A stretch of DNA of 64,000 bases from Alcanivoracaceae bacterium. GTDB lineage: Bacteria > Pseudomonadota > Gammaproteobacteria > Pseudomonadales > Alcanivoracaceae. The notes beneath the pieces were generated by a model. The model did not search any database, was not told the origin of the DNA, and saw only the letters and a list, made by a program, of their open reading frames with translations. Shown here piece after piece: positions 33,255 through 42,189 of this stretch (positions are counted from its first letter, which is position 1; each line of letters opens with the position of its first letter). The DNA lies in contig JARGPU010000001.1 of the NCBI GenBank assembly GCA_029210325.1, positions 692,126 through 756,125 on the forward strand, in the 5' to 3' direction. Made by a program: the position numbers and the translations under genes.

Positions 33255-33731
33255 TCAGGGATGACGGGAAAACACCTCGGTGTTGCCGTCTTCATCAAAG
33301 CTGAGTACCTCGTAGGGGTCAATACGGTCGCCCATCTCCATGCCCGGTGAGCCCACCGGCATTCCCGGTACGCTCAGGCCGCGAACAAACGGGCGCTCTT
33401 TTAACAGTCGCTCGATATCCTGCGCCGGTACGTGACCTTCAATCACATAGCCGTCGACCATGGCGGTATGGCAGGAGGCCATTTTATTCGGTAGCGCCAA
33501 GCGGTGTTTGATCATGGCAACATCATTCTGCGCATGGCTGCGGACCGGGAAGCCATATTGCTCCAGATGGTTGACCCATTTCGTGCAGCAACCGCAAGTG
33601 GGGCTATGCCATACGGTGATTTCGGCAAGGGACTCCGCTAGCGTGGCTGTAGGCGTCGCAGATAATAGAGTAGCCACCAATGCCACCAGCAAAGGTGACC
33701 TGCGGATCAAGTGGTTGATGGATGTACGCAT
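33255..33731 (-). CDS. DUF411 periplasmic metal-binding protein
   Basis: 158 residues with a signal peptide (cleaved near TATLAES). The DUF411 signature is complete: VWHSPTCGCCTKWVNHL, then MASCHTAMVDGYVIEGHVPAQDI, and the closing PGMPVGSPGMEMG. The Cys/His/Met residues fit soft-metal binding, most likely copper. It is the last gene of a leftward copper cluster with a multicopper oxidase and a TolC-like protein. Confidence 0.85.
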   Translation of the reverse strand: MRTSINHLIRRSPLLVALVATLLSATPTATLAESLAEITVWHSPTCGCCTKWVNHLEQYGFPVRSHAQNDVAMIKHRLALPNKMASCHTAMVDGYVIEGHVPAQDIERLLKERPFVRGLSVPGMPVGSPGMEMGDRIDPYEVLSFDEDGNTEVFSRHP

Positions 33732-33746
33732 GTTGGAGCTCCTGAT

Positions 33747-35120
33747 TCAGTGATGATTATGAGGGTTTTTTCGTGATGGTGTCGGCAAGGCCTCGCTGCG
33801 TTTGCCGGCCGGTGTGCCGCGTCGCGCCGGGCTGCCATAATCCGGGTTGCTGCTAATTCGGCGTGCTACCGTGCCGCTGGGGTGCTGGTACCAGCCCGGG
33901 TCGCTAAAATCACCGGGAGCGATATCATCACGGGTTTTTACCAGGGTGAACATGCCGCCCATTTCGATATTTCCAAATTGGCCCTTGCCCATCATCATGG
34001 GCAGCGTGTTGTCCGGGCCTCGCATATGGCCGCTGTCGGTATGTTCCTGATGCTCGCCCATGCCGTGCTCGCCCATGGCCATATATCCCGGTAGCAGCCT
34101 GCGAATTTCACTTTCAATGCCCGATTGGTCAACGCCGAGTGTATTAGGAATATCATGACCCATGGCATTCATGGTGTGGTGTGACATATGACAATGAAAG
34201 GCCCAGTCGCCGGGAACCGCAGTAAATTCGATATCACGGGCCTGACCGACACCAACAATTTCGGTAACTTCACTGCGCCACTGATTTTTTAGCCAGCGCC
34301 CGCCATCACTACCGGTGACATGAAACTGCACACCATGCAGATGAATCGGATGATTCCACATGGACAGGTTGCCTACGCGAATACGCACTCGCTCGCCGGT
34401 TTTAGCCACTAGCGAATCGATGGCTGGAAATACTTTTGAGTTCATTGTCCACAGGTCGAATTCCTGCATCACCGCTGGATCAGGCCGCGACGTTCCCGGG
34501 TGCATGGCCCAGTTATGCAGCAAGATAGCGTAGTCACGATCCACCGGCTCGACCTCGCCATCTTTTGGGTGAATGATAAACATACCCATCATTCCCATCG
34601 CCAGTTGCACCATCTCATCCGCATGGGGGTGGTACATATGGGTGCCATGTTGTTGCAGGGTAAATTCATAGACGAAAGTTTCGCCGGGCTGAATGGCGGG
34701 TTGGGTAACGCCAGAGACGCCGTCCATGCCGGCCGGCAGAATCAGTCCGTGCCAATGGATGCTGGTATGTTCTGGTAATCGATTGGTGACAAAAATGCGC
34801 ACCCGGTCGCCTTCCACCGCTTCCAGAGTTGGCCCCGGTGTGGTGCCGTTATAGCCCCAGCATTTTGCTTTCGATCCTGGAGCAAATTCGTGTTCGATTT
34901 CTTCGGCAACCAGATGAAATTCTTTTACGCCATCGACCATCTTGTGGGGTAGTGTCCAGCCATTTGGTGTATGCACTGGCATGTAACCTTGACTTGTACG
35001 TTTGCTGGCAGTGGCTTCGCCGCTGTTGTGATGGACGTGGCCGGATTCGGCTAGTGCTTTGGTAATGGCCGCAGCGGGCAGCATCGCGCCAGCGGCAAAC
35101 AAAAAGTCTCTGCGGTTCAT
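33747..35120 (-). CDS. Multicopper oxidase (CopA/CueO-like), Tat-exported
   Basis: 457 residues with a twin-arginine signal (MNRRDFLFAAGAMLPAAA). Copper-ligand boxes appear in order: HWHG, HMYHPH, HPIHLHG and HCHMSHH. A Met/His-rich region follows near the end (MAMGEHGMGEHQEH, MMMGKGQFGNIEMGGM), as in periplasmic copper oxidases. Expected role: oxidise Cu(I) in the periplasm for tolerance. At 457 residues it is shorter than PcoA/CopA (about 600) and resembles compact three-domain oxidases. It starts on the last base of the TolC-like stop (TGATG). Confidence 0.88.
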   Translation of the reverse strand: MNRRDFLFAAGAMLPAAAITKALAESGHVHHNSGEATASKRTSQGYMPVHTPNGWTLPHKMVDGVKEFHLVAEEIEHEFAPGSKAKCWGYNGTTPGPTLEAVEGDRVRIFVTNRLPEHTSIHWHGLILPAGMDGVSGVTQPAIQPGETFVYEFTLQQHGTHMYHPHADEMVQLAMGMMGMFIIHPKDGEVEPVDRDYAILLHNWAMHPGTSRPDPAVMQEFDLWTMNSKVFPAIDSLVAKTGERVRIRVGNLSMWNHPIHLHGVQFHVTGSDGGRWLKNQWRSEVTEIVGVGQARDIEFTAVPGDWAFHCHMSHHTMNAMGHDIPNTLGVDQSGIESEIRRLLPGYMAMGEHGMGEHQEHTDSGHMRGPDNTLPMMMGKGQFGNIEMGGMFTLVKTRDDIAPGDFSDPGWYQHPSGTVARRISSNPDYGSPARRGTPAGKRSEALPTPSRKNPHNHH

Positions 35121-36511
35121 CAGTGATGTCCTCTGTGCGGATCGTCCTGTGCCGGTGTGCTAACGGGGGTGACTACGGAAATGTCCAGCGAGCCATTACC
35201 GCTGCGGCTTGTTGCATTGCCGAGCAGGCGCGCCAGCGCTATCTCGTGCTGCCAGTAGTCTGACAGCGCATCGACCTGCTCCATCCACCCATCCAGTTCG
35301 TCTGCCTTGCTTTCGAGTAAATCGAAGACGCCGTCGAGCATAAAGTTGACTCGCTTCTGTCGGGCATCCACCTCTGCTGCTAGCGCGGGCAGGAGTCGTT
35401 GCTGACGACTGTTGATGGCGGTATGCAGCTGTTGCAGTTTGTTTAGCTGAGCACGGATTTTTACTGGCAGTTGCTGGCGCAGCGTGGCTTCCTCAGCGTC
35501 CAGAATTTCCTGCTGCGCGGCGAGAGCCTGCAAGGTGCCGCGGCTGCGATGCCAGAGTGGCAAGCGGAAGCCAAGCGTGGGCCCGGTGGCGCGCTCGTCG
35601 CCGCTACGATCGTGCTCAATGCCGACTTCGGCATCGTCGAGCCAGCGCTGACGTTTCTCACCGCCGAGTTGTTGTTGCAGCTGGGACTTGCGCTGACGGA
35701 TCTGCTCAAGTGCCGGGTGGTGTTGCAGTGCGCGGGCGATAATGGCATCTGCATCCGCGTGATGACTCACGGGTAAGGGCAGGGCAGCGCTGACCTGCCA
35801 ATCGTCATGCGGTAGCGCCAGCAACACTGCCAGTTCGCTACGCGCCTGATCGCGCTCGCGCTCGGCCCGTAGCATGGCCAGTTCCGCCTCGGCACCACGC
35901 CGTGCCAGCTGGGCTCGTTCAAGTGGCGTAATGTTCCCTGCGGCGGCAAAGCGCTCACCGAGTTGATCAGCCCAAAGTGCGCTATTACTGGCCCAACGCT
36001 GCAACTGCAGTTGTTGCTCCGCCGCAGCAACTGCATACCAGGCTGCTTCGCTTTCCAGTGCCAGTGATTGCAGTGACTCGGCCAGAGTCAGCACTGCAAG
36101 TTGGTATTCTGCCTCCGCCATGCGCCGTCGCGCCGGTCGCAGCATTACGCCGGCCAGGCTCTGACTGAGCCCAACGCTGAATTCGCTTACGCCACTGCTG
36201 ACATCCAGCCACGACAGCGAAAGACTCGGATTGATTAGCTCGCTGGCGCGCACCACATCGGCACTGGCGATTTCCAGCCTGGCATATTCAGCCCGCATTG
36301 CGGGGTGATTTAGCAGCGTGGCCTGCACCGCCTGCTGGCGAGATAGCTCGCCGCGGAATTCACTGGCGGTTTGGCTAACCGTCAGGCCGCGTTGTGCCAG
36401 CAGGTCATGGGCCTGCTGCTCTCCATGCTGGGGCGGATTAACCGCGCAGCCAGTGATGACCGACGTCAACAGCACCAGCGTAAGGCGGCTGGTACGACTT
36501 GAAAATTTCAT
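35120..36511 (-). CDS. TolC-family outer-membrane efflux lipoprotein
   Basis: 463 residues. Lipoprotein signal with lipobox VITGC (Cys22), then the long alpha-helical repeats of the outer membrane efflux family (two similar halves, e.g. NHPAMRAEYARLEIASADVVRA and the matching QHHPALEQIRQRKSQL). RND pump partners are not beside it. In this cluster it is linked to a multicopper oxidase, an arrangement seen in CusC/CopB-like copper-export loci. The C-terminal tail is His-rich (DDPHRGHH), which fits a metal role. Confidence 0.85.
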   Translation of the reverse strand: MKFSSRTSRLTLVLLTSVITGCAVNPPQHGEQQAHDLLAQRGLTVSQTASEFRGELSRQQAVQATLLNHPAMRAEYARLEIASADVVRASELINPSLSLSWLDVSSGVSEFSVGLSQSLAGVMLRPARRRMAEAEYQLAVLTLAESLQSLALESEAAWYAVAAAEQQLQLQRWASNSALWADQLGERFAAAGNITPLERAQLARRGAEAELAMLRAERERDQARSELAVLLALPHDDWQVSAALPLPVSHHADADAIIARALQHHPALEQIRQRKSQLQQQLGGEKRQRWLDDAEVGIEHDRSGDERATGPTLGFRLPLWHRSRGTLQALAAQQEILDAEEATLRQQLPVKIRAQLNKLQQLHTAINSRQQRLLPALAAEVDARQKRVNFMLDGVFDLLESKADELDGWMEQVDALSDYWQHEIALARLLGNATSRSGNGSLDISVVTPVSTPAQDDPHRGHH

Positions 36512-36580
36512 GTTTTTTGCACTCCCACAGCCAACAGAGTCCCGCGCGAAAGGCGCAGGCCGGTGGACCCCAACGGGTCA

Positions 36581-36982
36581 TCAGGCGCTGGATGGTGTGG
36601 GCGGTCTTAGCAGGGGAGTCAGGTGGGAGAGCAGCAGGTCAGCCGCATAGGGTAGTTCCGGGGTGATGTGGCTTACGGCAGAGCGTATATCAGTGATCGA
36701 TGCAGGCATTGCCACCGCAGCACAGGACGCAAGACAGGCACGATCGCAGTTGTCACAGTCATGGTCGGCATCTGCAGTTGCCGAGATGGCAGCGGTCATT
36801 GCTGCCCGGTGATCGTGATGTTCGGCAGACGCCATAGGCTGATGAGCATGGCTGTCTGAAGTGGCTGAAGTGTCTGGTGCAGTCACGGGTGCGGCAGCCA
36901 TTTGCTCACAGCCAAGATGCTGCGCCGCCGCAAGCGGCGCAGACAGAATCATTAGCAGGGCGAGCAGCAGTCGCATAGTCAT
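36581..36982 (-). CDS. Small secreted Cys/His-rich protein of the copper cluster
   Basis: 133 residues with signal peptide (MTMRLLLALLMILSAPLAAA). The mature protein has a His-rich stretch (SHAHQPMASAEHHDHRAA) and four Cys in DHDCDNCDRACLASC. No named family. Location at the head of the DUF411/oxidase/TolC operon and the residue content suggest a periplasmic metal-binding or metal-sensing role. AGGA stands seven bases before the ATG. It resembles the small uncharacterised proteins near copper operons of marine gammaproteobacteria. Confidence 0.55.
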   Translation of the reverse strand: MTMRLLLALLMILSAPLAAAQHLGCEQMAAAPVTAPDTSATSDSHAHQPMASAEHHDHRAAMTAAISATADADHDCDNCDRACLASCAAVAMPASITDIRSAVSHITPELPYAADLLLSHLTPLLRPPTPSSA

Positions 36983-36995
36983 AGATAAATCCTAG

Positions 36996-37007
36996 CACAC
37001 CGGTGTG
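36996..37007. promoter_or_regulatory. 12-bp palindrome ahead of the copper cluster
   Basis: CACACCGGTGTG is a perfect palindrome in the 34-bp gap between the trxC stop and the start of the small Cys/His-rich gene. It could be an operator for the cluster; a TTGACT overlapping the trxC stop is a possible -35. Confidence 0.3.
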
Positions 37008-37016
37008 GCTGCGGAG

Positions 37017-37451
37017 TCAACGAATATGTTGCTGCACCCACTGTACCAGGGCATTCGCCGGCAGGGCCCCGGACATACGTTCAATTTCCTTGCCATTACG
37101 GAACAGAATCAGGGTCGGAATGCTGCGGATGGCAAAGCGCTGGGCCAAGGCTTGCTCGGCTTCGGTATTGATCTTGGCCAGTCGCACCTGCGGCTCCAGC
37201 ACCCCGGCGGCCTGCTCGAACACTGGTGCAAACTGCTTGCAAGGCCCACACCAGGGCGCCCAGAAATCTACTAACAAGGGCAGGTCCGCCTGCACATGGC
37301 TATCGAAGTTTTGCGCGGTTAACACCACCGGGTGACGGTCGAACAGGGAGCCCTTGCAGCGACCGCACTTGCCGCCCGCAGCCAGTTTGTCCGCGGGCAG
37401 ACGGTTCTTGCTGTGACAGTGTGGGCAAGTAACGACGATGGGGTCGGTCAT
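37017..37451 (-). CDS. trxC: Thioredoxin 2
   Basis: TrxC (144 residues) is the zinc-containing thioredoxin: an N-terminal zinc finger with CPHC and CGRC (CX2C...CX2C), and the active site FWAPWCGPCKQ. The thioredoxin fold closes with SIPTLILFRNGKEIERMSG. It reduces disulfides under oxidative stress. It lies directly upstream of the copper cluster in the same direction; copper stress damages thiols, so co-expression would make sense, but that link is inference. Confidence 0.95.
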   Translation of the reverse strand: MTDPIVVTCPHCHSKNRLPADKLAAGGKCGRCKGSLFDRHPVVLTAQNFDSHVQADLPLLVDFWAPWCGPCKQFAPVFEQAAGVLEPQVRLAKINTEAEQALAQRFAIRSIPTLILFRNGKEIERMSGALPANALVQWVQQHIR

Positions 37452-37516
37452 GGCAGCTCTCCATTGGGGTAGCTGTTAAATGGGGATGAAACTGGCTGAT
37501 ACAAGGAGATGCATTG

Positions 37517-37594
37517 ATGTGGCGCAACGGCTTCGTAGCAAAGTGCAGACGCTGGCTGGAAAATGCATACTTCGGAGGACTGTTTGCTGACTAA
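37517..37594 (+). CDS. Possible 25-codon leader peptide ahead of the nitronate monooxygenase gene
   Basis: ATG 37517 follows a strong AAGGAG (37503-37508) by eight bases and reads 25 codons to TAA at 37592-37594, 12 bp before the next gene. It encodes a basic, aromatic-rich peptide starting MWRNGFVAK. Good ribosome site and position are the only support; it could be a leader peptide or not translated. Confidence 0.35.
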   Translation: MWRNGFVAKCRRWLENAYFGGLFAD

Positions 37595-37606
37595 TGAGGG
37601 GCTGCT

Positions 37607-38581
37607 GTGTCTTTTTCAATGCGAGATAAGCTTTTGCAACAGCTTGGCATCGAGGTGCCGGTGATCTGTGGGCCCATGTATCCGGGGTCCAATCCGGAAC
37701 TGGTGGCCGCCGTGTCTGAGGCCGGTGGTATGGGGGTGGTCCAGCCGATCTCCATGACCCATATATACAAGCATGATTTTCGTGAAGGCCTGCGCCTGAT
37801 CAAGTCACTTACCGACAAGCCGTTCGGTGTCAATTTCACTTTGATGGATGGCGTTAAGGTCTACGAGCAGCGTAATCGCCAGTGGATGGAGATAGCTATT
37901 GAAGAGGGGGTGAAGTTCTTCCTCACTTCACTGGGCAATCCCAAGCCGATTGTGAAGGTGGCGCGGGAGCACGGTATTACGGTTTACCATGATGTCACTA
38001 CCCGCTCGTTCGCGCAGAAGGCGGTGGATGCCGGGGTTGATGGTCTTAACTGCGTCAACAATCGCGCCGGTGGTCAGACCGGACAGGTTTCTCCAGAGCA
38101 GATACTTGAGGAGCTTGGTGATCTTGCCGTGCCGCTGGTGTGTGCCGGTGGGGTGGGCGATGAAAATGATTTCAAGCGCATGCTGGATGCCGGCTATGCG
38201 GGAGTGCAATTAGGAACCCGGTTTTTGGCCACCACGGAGTGCCAGGTGCCGGATGACTACAAGCAGGCCATTGTTGATCACGGCGAAGATGACATTGTCT
38301 GGACCAACAAGCTGGCGGGCACTTTCTCGTCGGTGATTCGCACCCCGGACATGGAAAAGCTCGGTTTGCAGACCGGTCCCATCACCAGCCGTTTACTGAA
38401 AAACCGCAAGACCAAGAAACTCACCCGCATGTTGTTGCTGTTGCGTTCTACCCAGCGCTACAAAAAAGTGGCGTTGAATCCGGGCTATGCCCAGTACTGG
38501 CAGGCAGGCAAGGGTATCGGCCATATTCAGGCGGTGGAGTCCGCTGGAGATGTGGTGCGGCGTTTTGCGGGCGAACTTTGA
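37607..38581 (+). CDS. Nitronate monooxygenase-family flavoprotein
   Basis: 324 residues with the TIM-barrel fold of nitronate monooxygenase / 2-nitropropane dioxygenase and FabK-like enzymes. Seen: PVICGPMYPGSNPELVAAVSE, then a GVNFTL segment, the active-site region VYHDVTTRSFAQKA and the phosphate loop VPLVCAGGVGDENDF with GVQLGTRFLAT. These use FMN to oxidise alkyl nitronates, or related substrates, with oxygen. Start is GTG with GAGGGG upstream. Physiological substrate unknown. Confidence 0.8.
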   Translation: MSFSMRDKLLQQLGIEVPVICGPMYPGSNPELVAAVSEAGGMGVVQPISMTHIYKHDFREGLRLIKSLTDKPFGVNFTLMDGVKVYEQRNRQWMEIAIEEGVKFFLTSLGNPKPIVKVAREHGITVYHDVTTRSFAQKAVDAGVDGLNCVNNRAGGQTGQVSPEQILEELGDLAVPLVCAGGVGDENDFKRMLDAGYAGVQLGTRFLATTECQVPDDYKQAIVDHGEDDIVWTNKLAGTFSSVIRTPDMEKLGLQTGPITSRLLKNRKTKKLTRMLLLLRSTQRYKKVALNPGYAQYWQAGKGIGHIQAVESAGDVVRRFAGEL

Positions 38582-38627
38582 ATCAGACAGGCGTGCCTTG
38601 GATCGGGTAGTTCCTCGCAGGTAATGG

Positions 38628-39263
38628 TTATCGAACCAGTATCTTCACCAGCGTGTCGATAAGCGCTGTCTCTGCCTCCCCGGCATTGGCGGCCCGACCA
38701 AAAGCCTGTTCCGCGCTGAAGTAGCCGAAAAGAGTGCTCTGTACCAGTGTGGCCAGCACCGCAGGATCGGCGCTGACCATGTCACCTCGCTGTATGCGCC
38801 CTGCATAACTGCGCGCCACGGTTTGGCTTGCCTCCAGAACAAAGGCTGCGCGCAGGCGACTGATAAGCGCCGGGAAATGGTCCGCTGCGCGACTAAGCAG
38901 GTTGATCAGCGCAGTGTTCTCCCGCAGGCCCCGCAGGGTCAGCCGAAACTGCTGGGTTAAGGCTTCACGGACGTCCTGATTTGGGTCGTCCAGAGCGCCC
39001 TGTTCCCGCGCCCGTCGCATTTGCGCCCGTTCTATCTCCTGTTCAATGAGCGCCTCAAGCAGTGCTCCCTTATCCGGGAAGTGACGGTAGAAACTGCCGC
39101 TACCGGGCTTAAGTCCCACTGCTTCTTCCAGCTCGCTGACGGTGACGCCTTCCAAGCCTTTCTGCGCAAACAGGGCCAGGCCAGCGTCCAGCAGTTTTTG
39201 CCGGGTTCTCCCCGGGGGCTTGCTGGCCGGTCTGCCGTTCGCTAAACGGGGTGCTGTCATCAC
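38628..39263 (-). CDS. TetR-family transcriptional regulator
   Basis: 211 residues. The N-terminal helix-turn-helix domain (about 18-65) reads TRQKLLDAGLALFAQKGLEG, then VTVSELEEAVGLKPGSGSFYRHF, a TetR signature. The all-helical C-terminal domain would bind a ligand and dimerise. Two palindromes in the intergenic region upstream are likely operators, so the protein probably represses itself and the large divergent gene at 39415. MM start: either Met codon could serve. Confidence 0.9.
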   Translation of the reverse strand: MMTAPRLANGRPASKPPGRTRQKLLDAGLALFAQKGLEGVTVSELEEAVGLKPGSGSFYRHFPDKGALLEALIEQEIERAQMRRAREQGALDDPNQDVREALTQQFRLTLRGLRENTALINLLSRAADHFPALISRLRAAFVLEASQTVARSYAGRIQRGDMVSADPAVLATLVQSTLFGYFSAEQAFGRAANAGEAETALIDTLVKILVR

Positions 39264-39310
39264 TGTGTCCTGTATCGATTCCGCCGCAAGATATGCCGTT
39301 CAGGCCATTA

Positions 39311-39328
39311 TGCAAGACCAGACTTGCA
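39311..39328. promoter_or_regulatory. TetR operator, copy 1
   Basis: TGCAAGACCAGACTTGCA: arms match in six of seven positions around CCAG. With the second copy it forms a tandem pair, 30 bp centre to centre, between divergent genes. Confidence 0.7.
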
Positions 39329-39340
39329 TTTGCACTTCGA

Positions 39341-39358
39341 TGCAAGAATAGTCTTGCA
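39341..39358. promoter_or_regulatory. TetR operator, copy 2
   Basis: TGCAAGAATAGTCTTGCA: perfect seven-bp arms around ATAG. Same face of the helix as copy 1 (30 bp apart). Confidence 0.75.
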
Positions 39359-39414
39359 TGCCTGAAAAAAAGGCACTAATACCAAATACTTAGATAAATA
39401 TAATGGGGTGTGGG

Positions 39415-42189
39415 ATGACAGGGTATGCGTCGGGTCGACAGTTATTGTGGACAAAGTTTGTGGTGGGGCTGGGTGGTTTAGTTCTGGTTATGGACGCCTT
39501 GGGCATGTCCCGGGTGCCACCGCCTCCGCCGCCAGCGCGGCCCGAGCCGCCACTCATCATGCGCGATGTGGCGCGCATAGATGACCAGTTTCGCTTCACT
39601 AGCCCGATGATTCCCGGCAATCGCACCACCATGGATGGCCGCGTCGCACTGGTTGCTGAAGGCGGTGCCGGGCGAGAGGAAAGTCCTATCCTGCGCAATA
39701 TGCTGTTTTCGTTACACGTTCCCGAGCGCGTTACCAGTCCGATCATGACTGGCCCGGCGGGCGCTCAGATATTGAATACCAATAAGCCGGTAATGGTGCC
39801 GGTACCACGGCGTATTCCCGCAGGCCTGCCGTTGGTGAATTACAACTACCATCACACCATCTGTGATGCCTCGCCGGAGTTTTTCTCTCCCGGCGAGAAG
39901 CCCAATCCTTACGTTTGTGGAGCAGATGGAAAGAACGATTGCTATGACGTCACCATTATCACTTCCACCAGCATAGTGCTGACCACTTCGCTATGGGGCA
40001 CCCCTGCCACCATTGAGGTGGCCAACCCGAAAACCGTCGATGCCCGAATTGTTGATGTGACTCTGGGTGACACCGTGCGCGGCGCCACCCTGCATAGCTC
40101 GCCGAATCTGAATGAGCCGGTGGTTACTGAAGATGGACGACTGCTCACTGGCCGCCGTGGTGGTTTTGCGCGGCTATGGACCAACCCGAATACCGGCCAC
40201 ACCGGTATCTACGGGCATGACTTGGTCTACTCGGTATTGCCGGACCATGCGCAGCCCTGTGATGTGACTGGCTGGAATGATTTTCATCCGATTTCCCATG
40301 CGCCCTATGACCCCAATATGGTTGGCCGATACGGGCTGGCAAGTTATCCGTTCCGTGACACAGAAGGAAACTACATCGCCGATGGTGCCGATATGGGGGG
40401 CACCTATCCGTGGGTAGATCGTCAGGGGGATAACGTGTTTATGTCCGGTATGGGTGGTCGATTAAGTGAAGAAGACCAAAGCCGATACCCGCGTCGTTGC
40501 GCTCAAGCTGGCGCTAACTGTGATAGCTATGACCAGCCCAAGGATTATGATCGTGGCCAGATGATTGGTGGTGCCTGGACCCACGGCAAGTTTGTCTTGC
40601 TTGACGCCGAGATAAACCACGTGGACTGGGCGGTTGCTGTTGCACCACAGGGCCACTACAACGTGGATCTATATCGTGATGCGGCGGGTTCGGATGTCTC
40701 CGTACGCGTGGGTGGTGGCCGTTTTGTTATGCCGCTACGCAAGGATATGGTGCCCCACTACCCAGCGGGCTACTCGTTTAACGCCAATATTCTCGACTCC
40801 GTGCAGAATATTTTTAATTACCACCAGAACCTTAAAACCATCACCCCTCAGGATGTGGTGTGGCTGATGAGTAGCGGTGTGGCAACTGACGAAGTTTCTT
40901 TCGATGATTATCAGTATCCCGATGCATTTATTGTCTCGAACATGCAGGCCTCCATTACTCAGGGGCCGGTGAATGTAAATAGTGGTCGCACGCCGCACTA
41001 TCGCGATGGCAATGGTCGCAACCTGCTGCAGGGGATTGTGCCACTTCGTAACATCTACAACGGTGAATTCGAAGATATGCATATCCAGAATGCATCGACC
41101 AGTCTGGAATGGCGAGTGCCCTCCTATGGTCGGGTGACGGCGAAGAATGGTCGCATCGAGCCCGTTGGTCTGGGTGGCATAAAAGGTAAAGGGTTCTGGT
41201 TGGACGGCAAGAACCACATTACTTATGCGGTGCCAAATCAGCGCGATAAAGTAATTAGCAATCACCCTTGGTACATCAGTGTATTTGTCGATCCGCGCCT
41301 GGCCGCAAACGAAGGCCGGCCGGTGACGCTGGTGAAGTTTCCCGACAATACGGAAATCCGTGTGGTGGCCACAGCGGGCAGTGTTCGTCGGGTGCAGTAT
41401 TTGCAAAACGGCAGTCTGGTTGCCGACATCAATGTGTTTGCCAAGCCAGGCTGGCGTCATCTGGCGTGGCAGCTGGAGCCTGGCAATCGCAGTGTGACCA
41501 TGCTGGTGGACGGCTTTGCTCTGCATCGTCAGTCGTTCTCCGCGCCACTGTTCCAAATGCAGCGCGGTGACCTTGTACTTGGCGGTACTGGCGCAGCTGA
41601 CGGGTCATTCCGTGGCTGGATTGACGAGTTTAAAGTGCTGGCACAAAAGCCAAATCCAGAAGTGGCTTGTAATCATGCTCATGGAACCATGGTTGCCGTC
41701 GATAACAACAGCAGCTGGCTGGGAGTGGCAGGCCGCTATCCTTCCTGGGCTCACAATCAGGTTGGTGAGACCCTCAACTCCGGGTTGGCCGCCTCTAGCC
41801 AGTATGCCTGTTTTACCAACTATACCCGCGACTTTGGCGCGCACTTGGCCAATATTCCGAGCGGCACCCGTGGCTTGCGCGAAGCCATTAACTTTCCCGA
41901 AGGTCCATTGCGCTATGGTCAGCCGCGGCCGGACTCCACTAACAACTCCTTCTGCTTGAGCTGTCATCATGACAATGCCAAAGATGGTCTGACCGTAGAC
42001 GCACTAGAGTGGCGGCCGATCAATGTGGAAGACGACCCACGGCGTCAACCAAGCCAGCCGCTGCAGCGAGTGTTCGGCAATATTCCTGGCAACTGGATAG
42101 CACCTGGCCACGGCCCGGGCAGCCCGGCCGCTGCTCAGGTGGCACCGCCTGAGGGGTTCAAGGTGGATCAGTGGGTGCTGCCGCACTGA
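39415..42189 (+). CDS. Large secreted LamG-domain protein with a CxxCH motif, function unknown
   Basis: 924 residues. An N-terminal hydrophobic segment (about 10-30) acts as signal or anchor and is followed by a Pro run (RVPPPPPPARPEPP). A long beta-rich region (about 60-560) with many Tyr/Asp/Gly and Cys has no recognised fold. A LamG/concanavalin-like domain lies at about 595-745 (KGKGFWLDGKNHITY, WRHLAWQLEPGNRSVTMLVD, RGDLVLGGTGAADGSFRGWI). Near 865 is FCLSCHHD, a CxxCH haem c-type motif. Together they suggest an exported, possibly haem-bearing, surface protein. It is divergent from a TetR gene with tandem operators, so it is probably induced by a ligand. A start four codons earlier is possible; neither has a clear ribosome site. 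Confidence 0.72.
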   Translation: MTGYASGRQLLWTKFVVGLGGLVLVMDALGMSRVPPPPPPARPEPPLIMRDVARIDDQFRFTSPMIPGNRTTMDGRVALVAEGGAGREESPILRNMLFSLHVPERVTSPIMTGPAGAQILNTNKPVMVPVPRRIPAGLPLVNYNYHHTICDASPEFFSPGEKPNPYVCGADGKNDCYDVTIITSTSIVLTTSLWGTPATIEVANPKTVDARIVDVTLGDTVRGATLHSSPNLNEPVVTEDGRLLTGRRGGFARLWTNPNTGHTGIYGHDLVYSVLPDHAQPCDVTGWNDFHPISHAPYDPNMVGRYGLASYPFRDTEGNYIADGADMGGTYPWVDRQGDNVFMSGMGGRLSEEDQSRYPRRCAQAGANCDSYDQPKDYDRGQMIGGAWTHGKFVLLDAEINHVDWAVAVAPQGHYNVDLYRDAAGSDVSVRVGGGRFVMPLRKDMVPHYPAGYSFNANILDSVQNIFNYHQNLKTITPQDVVWLMSSGVATDEVSFDDYQYPDAFIVSNMQASITQGPVNVNSGRTPHYRDGNGRNLLQGIVPLRNIYNGEFEDMHIQNASTSLEWRVPSYGRVTAKNGRIEPVGLGGIKGKGFWLDGKNHITYAVPNQRDKVISNHPWYISVFVDPRLAANEGRPVTLVKFPDNTEIRVVATAGSVRRVQYLQNGSLVADINVFAKPGWRHLAWQLEPGNRSVTMLVDGFALHRQSFSAPLFQMQRGDLVLGGTGAADGSFRGWIDEFKVLAQKPNPEVACNHAHGTMVAVDNNSSWLGVAGRYPSWAHNQVGETLNSGLAASSQYACFTNYTRDFGAHLANIPSGTRGLREAINFPEGPLRYGQPRPDSTNNSFCLSCHHDNAKDGLTVDALEWRPINVEDDPRRQPSQPLQRVFGNIPGNWIAPGHGPGSPAAAQVAPPEGFKVDQWVLPH

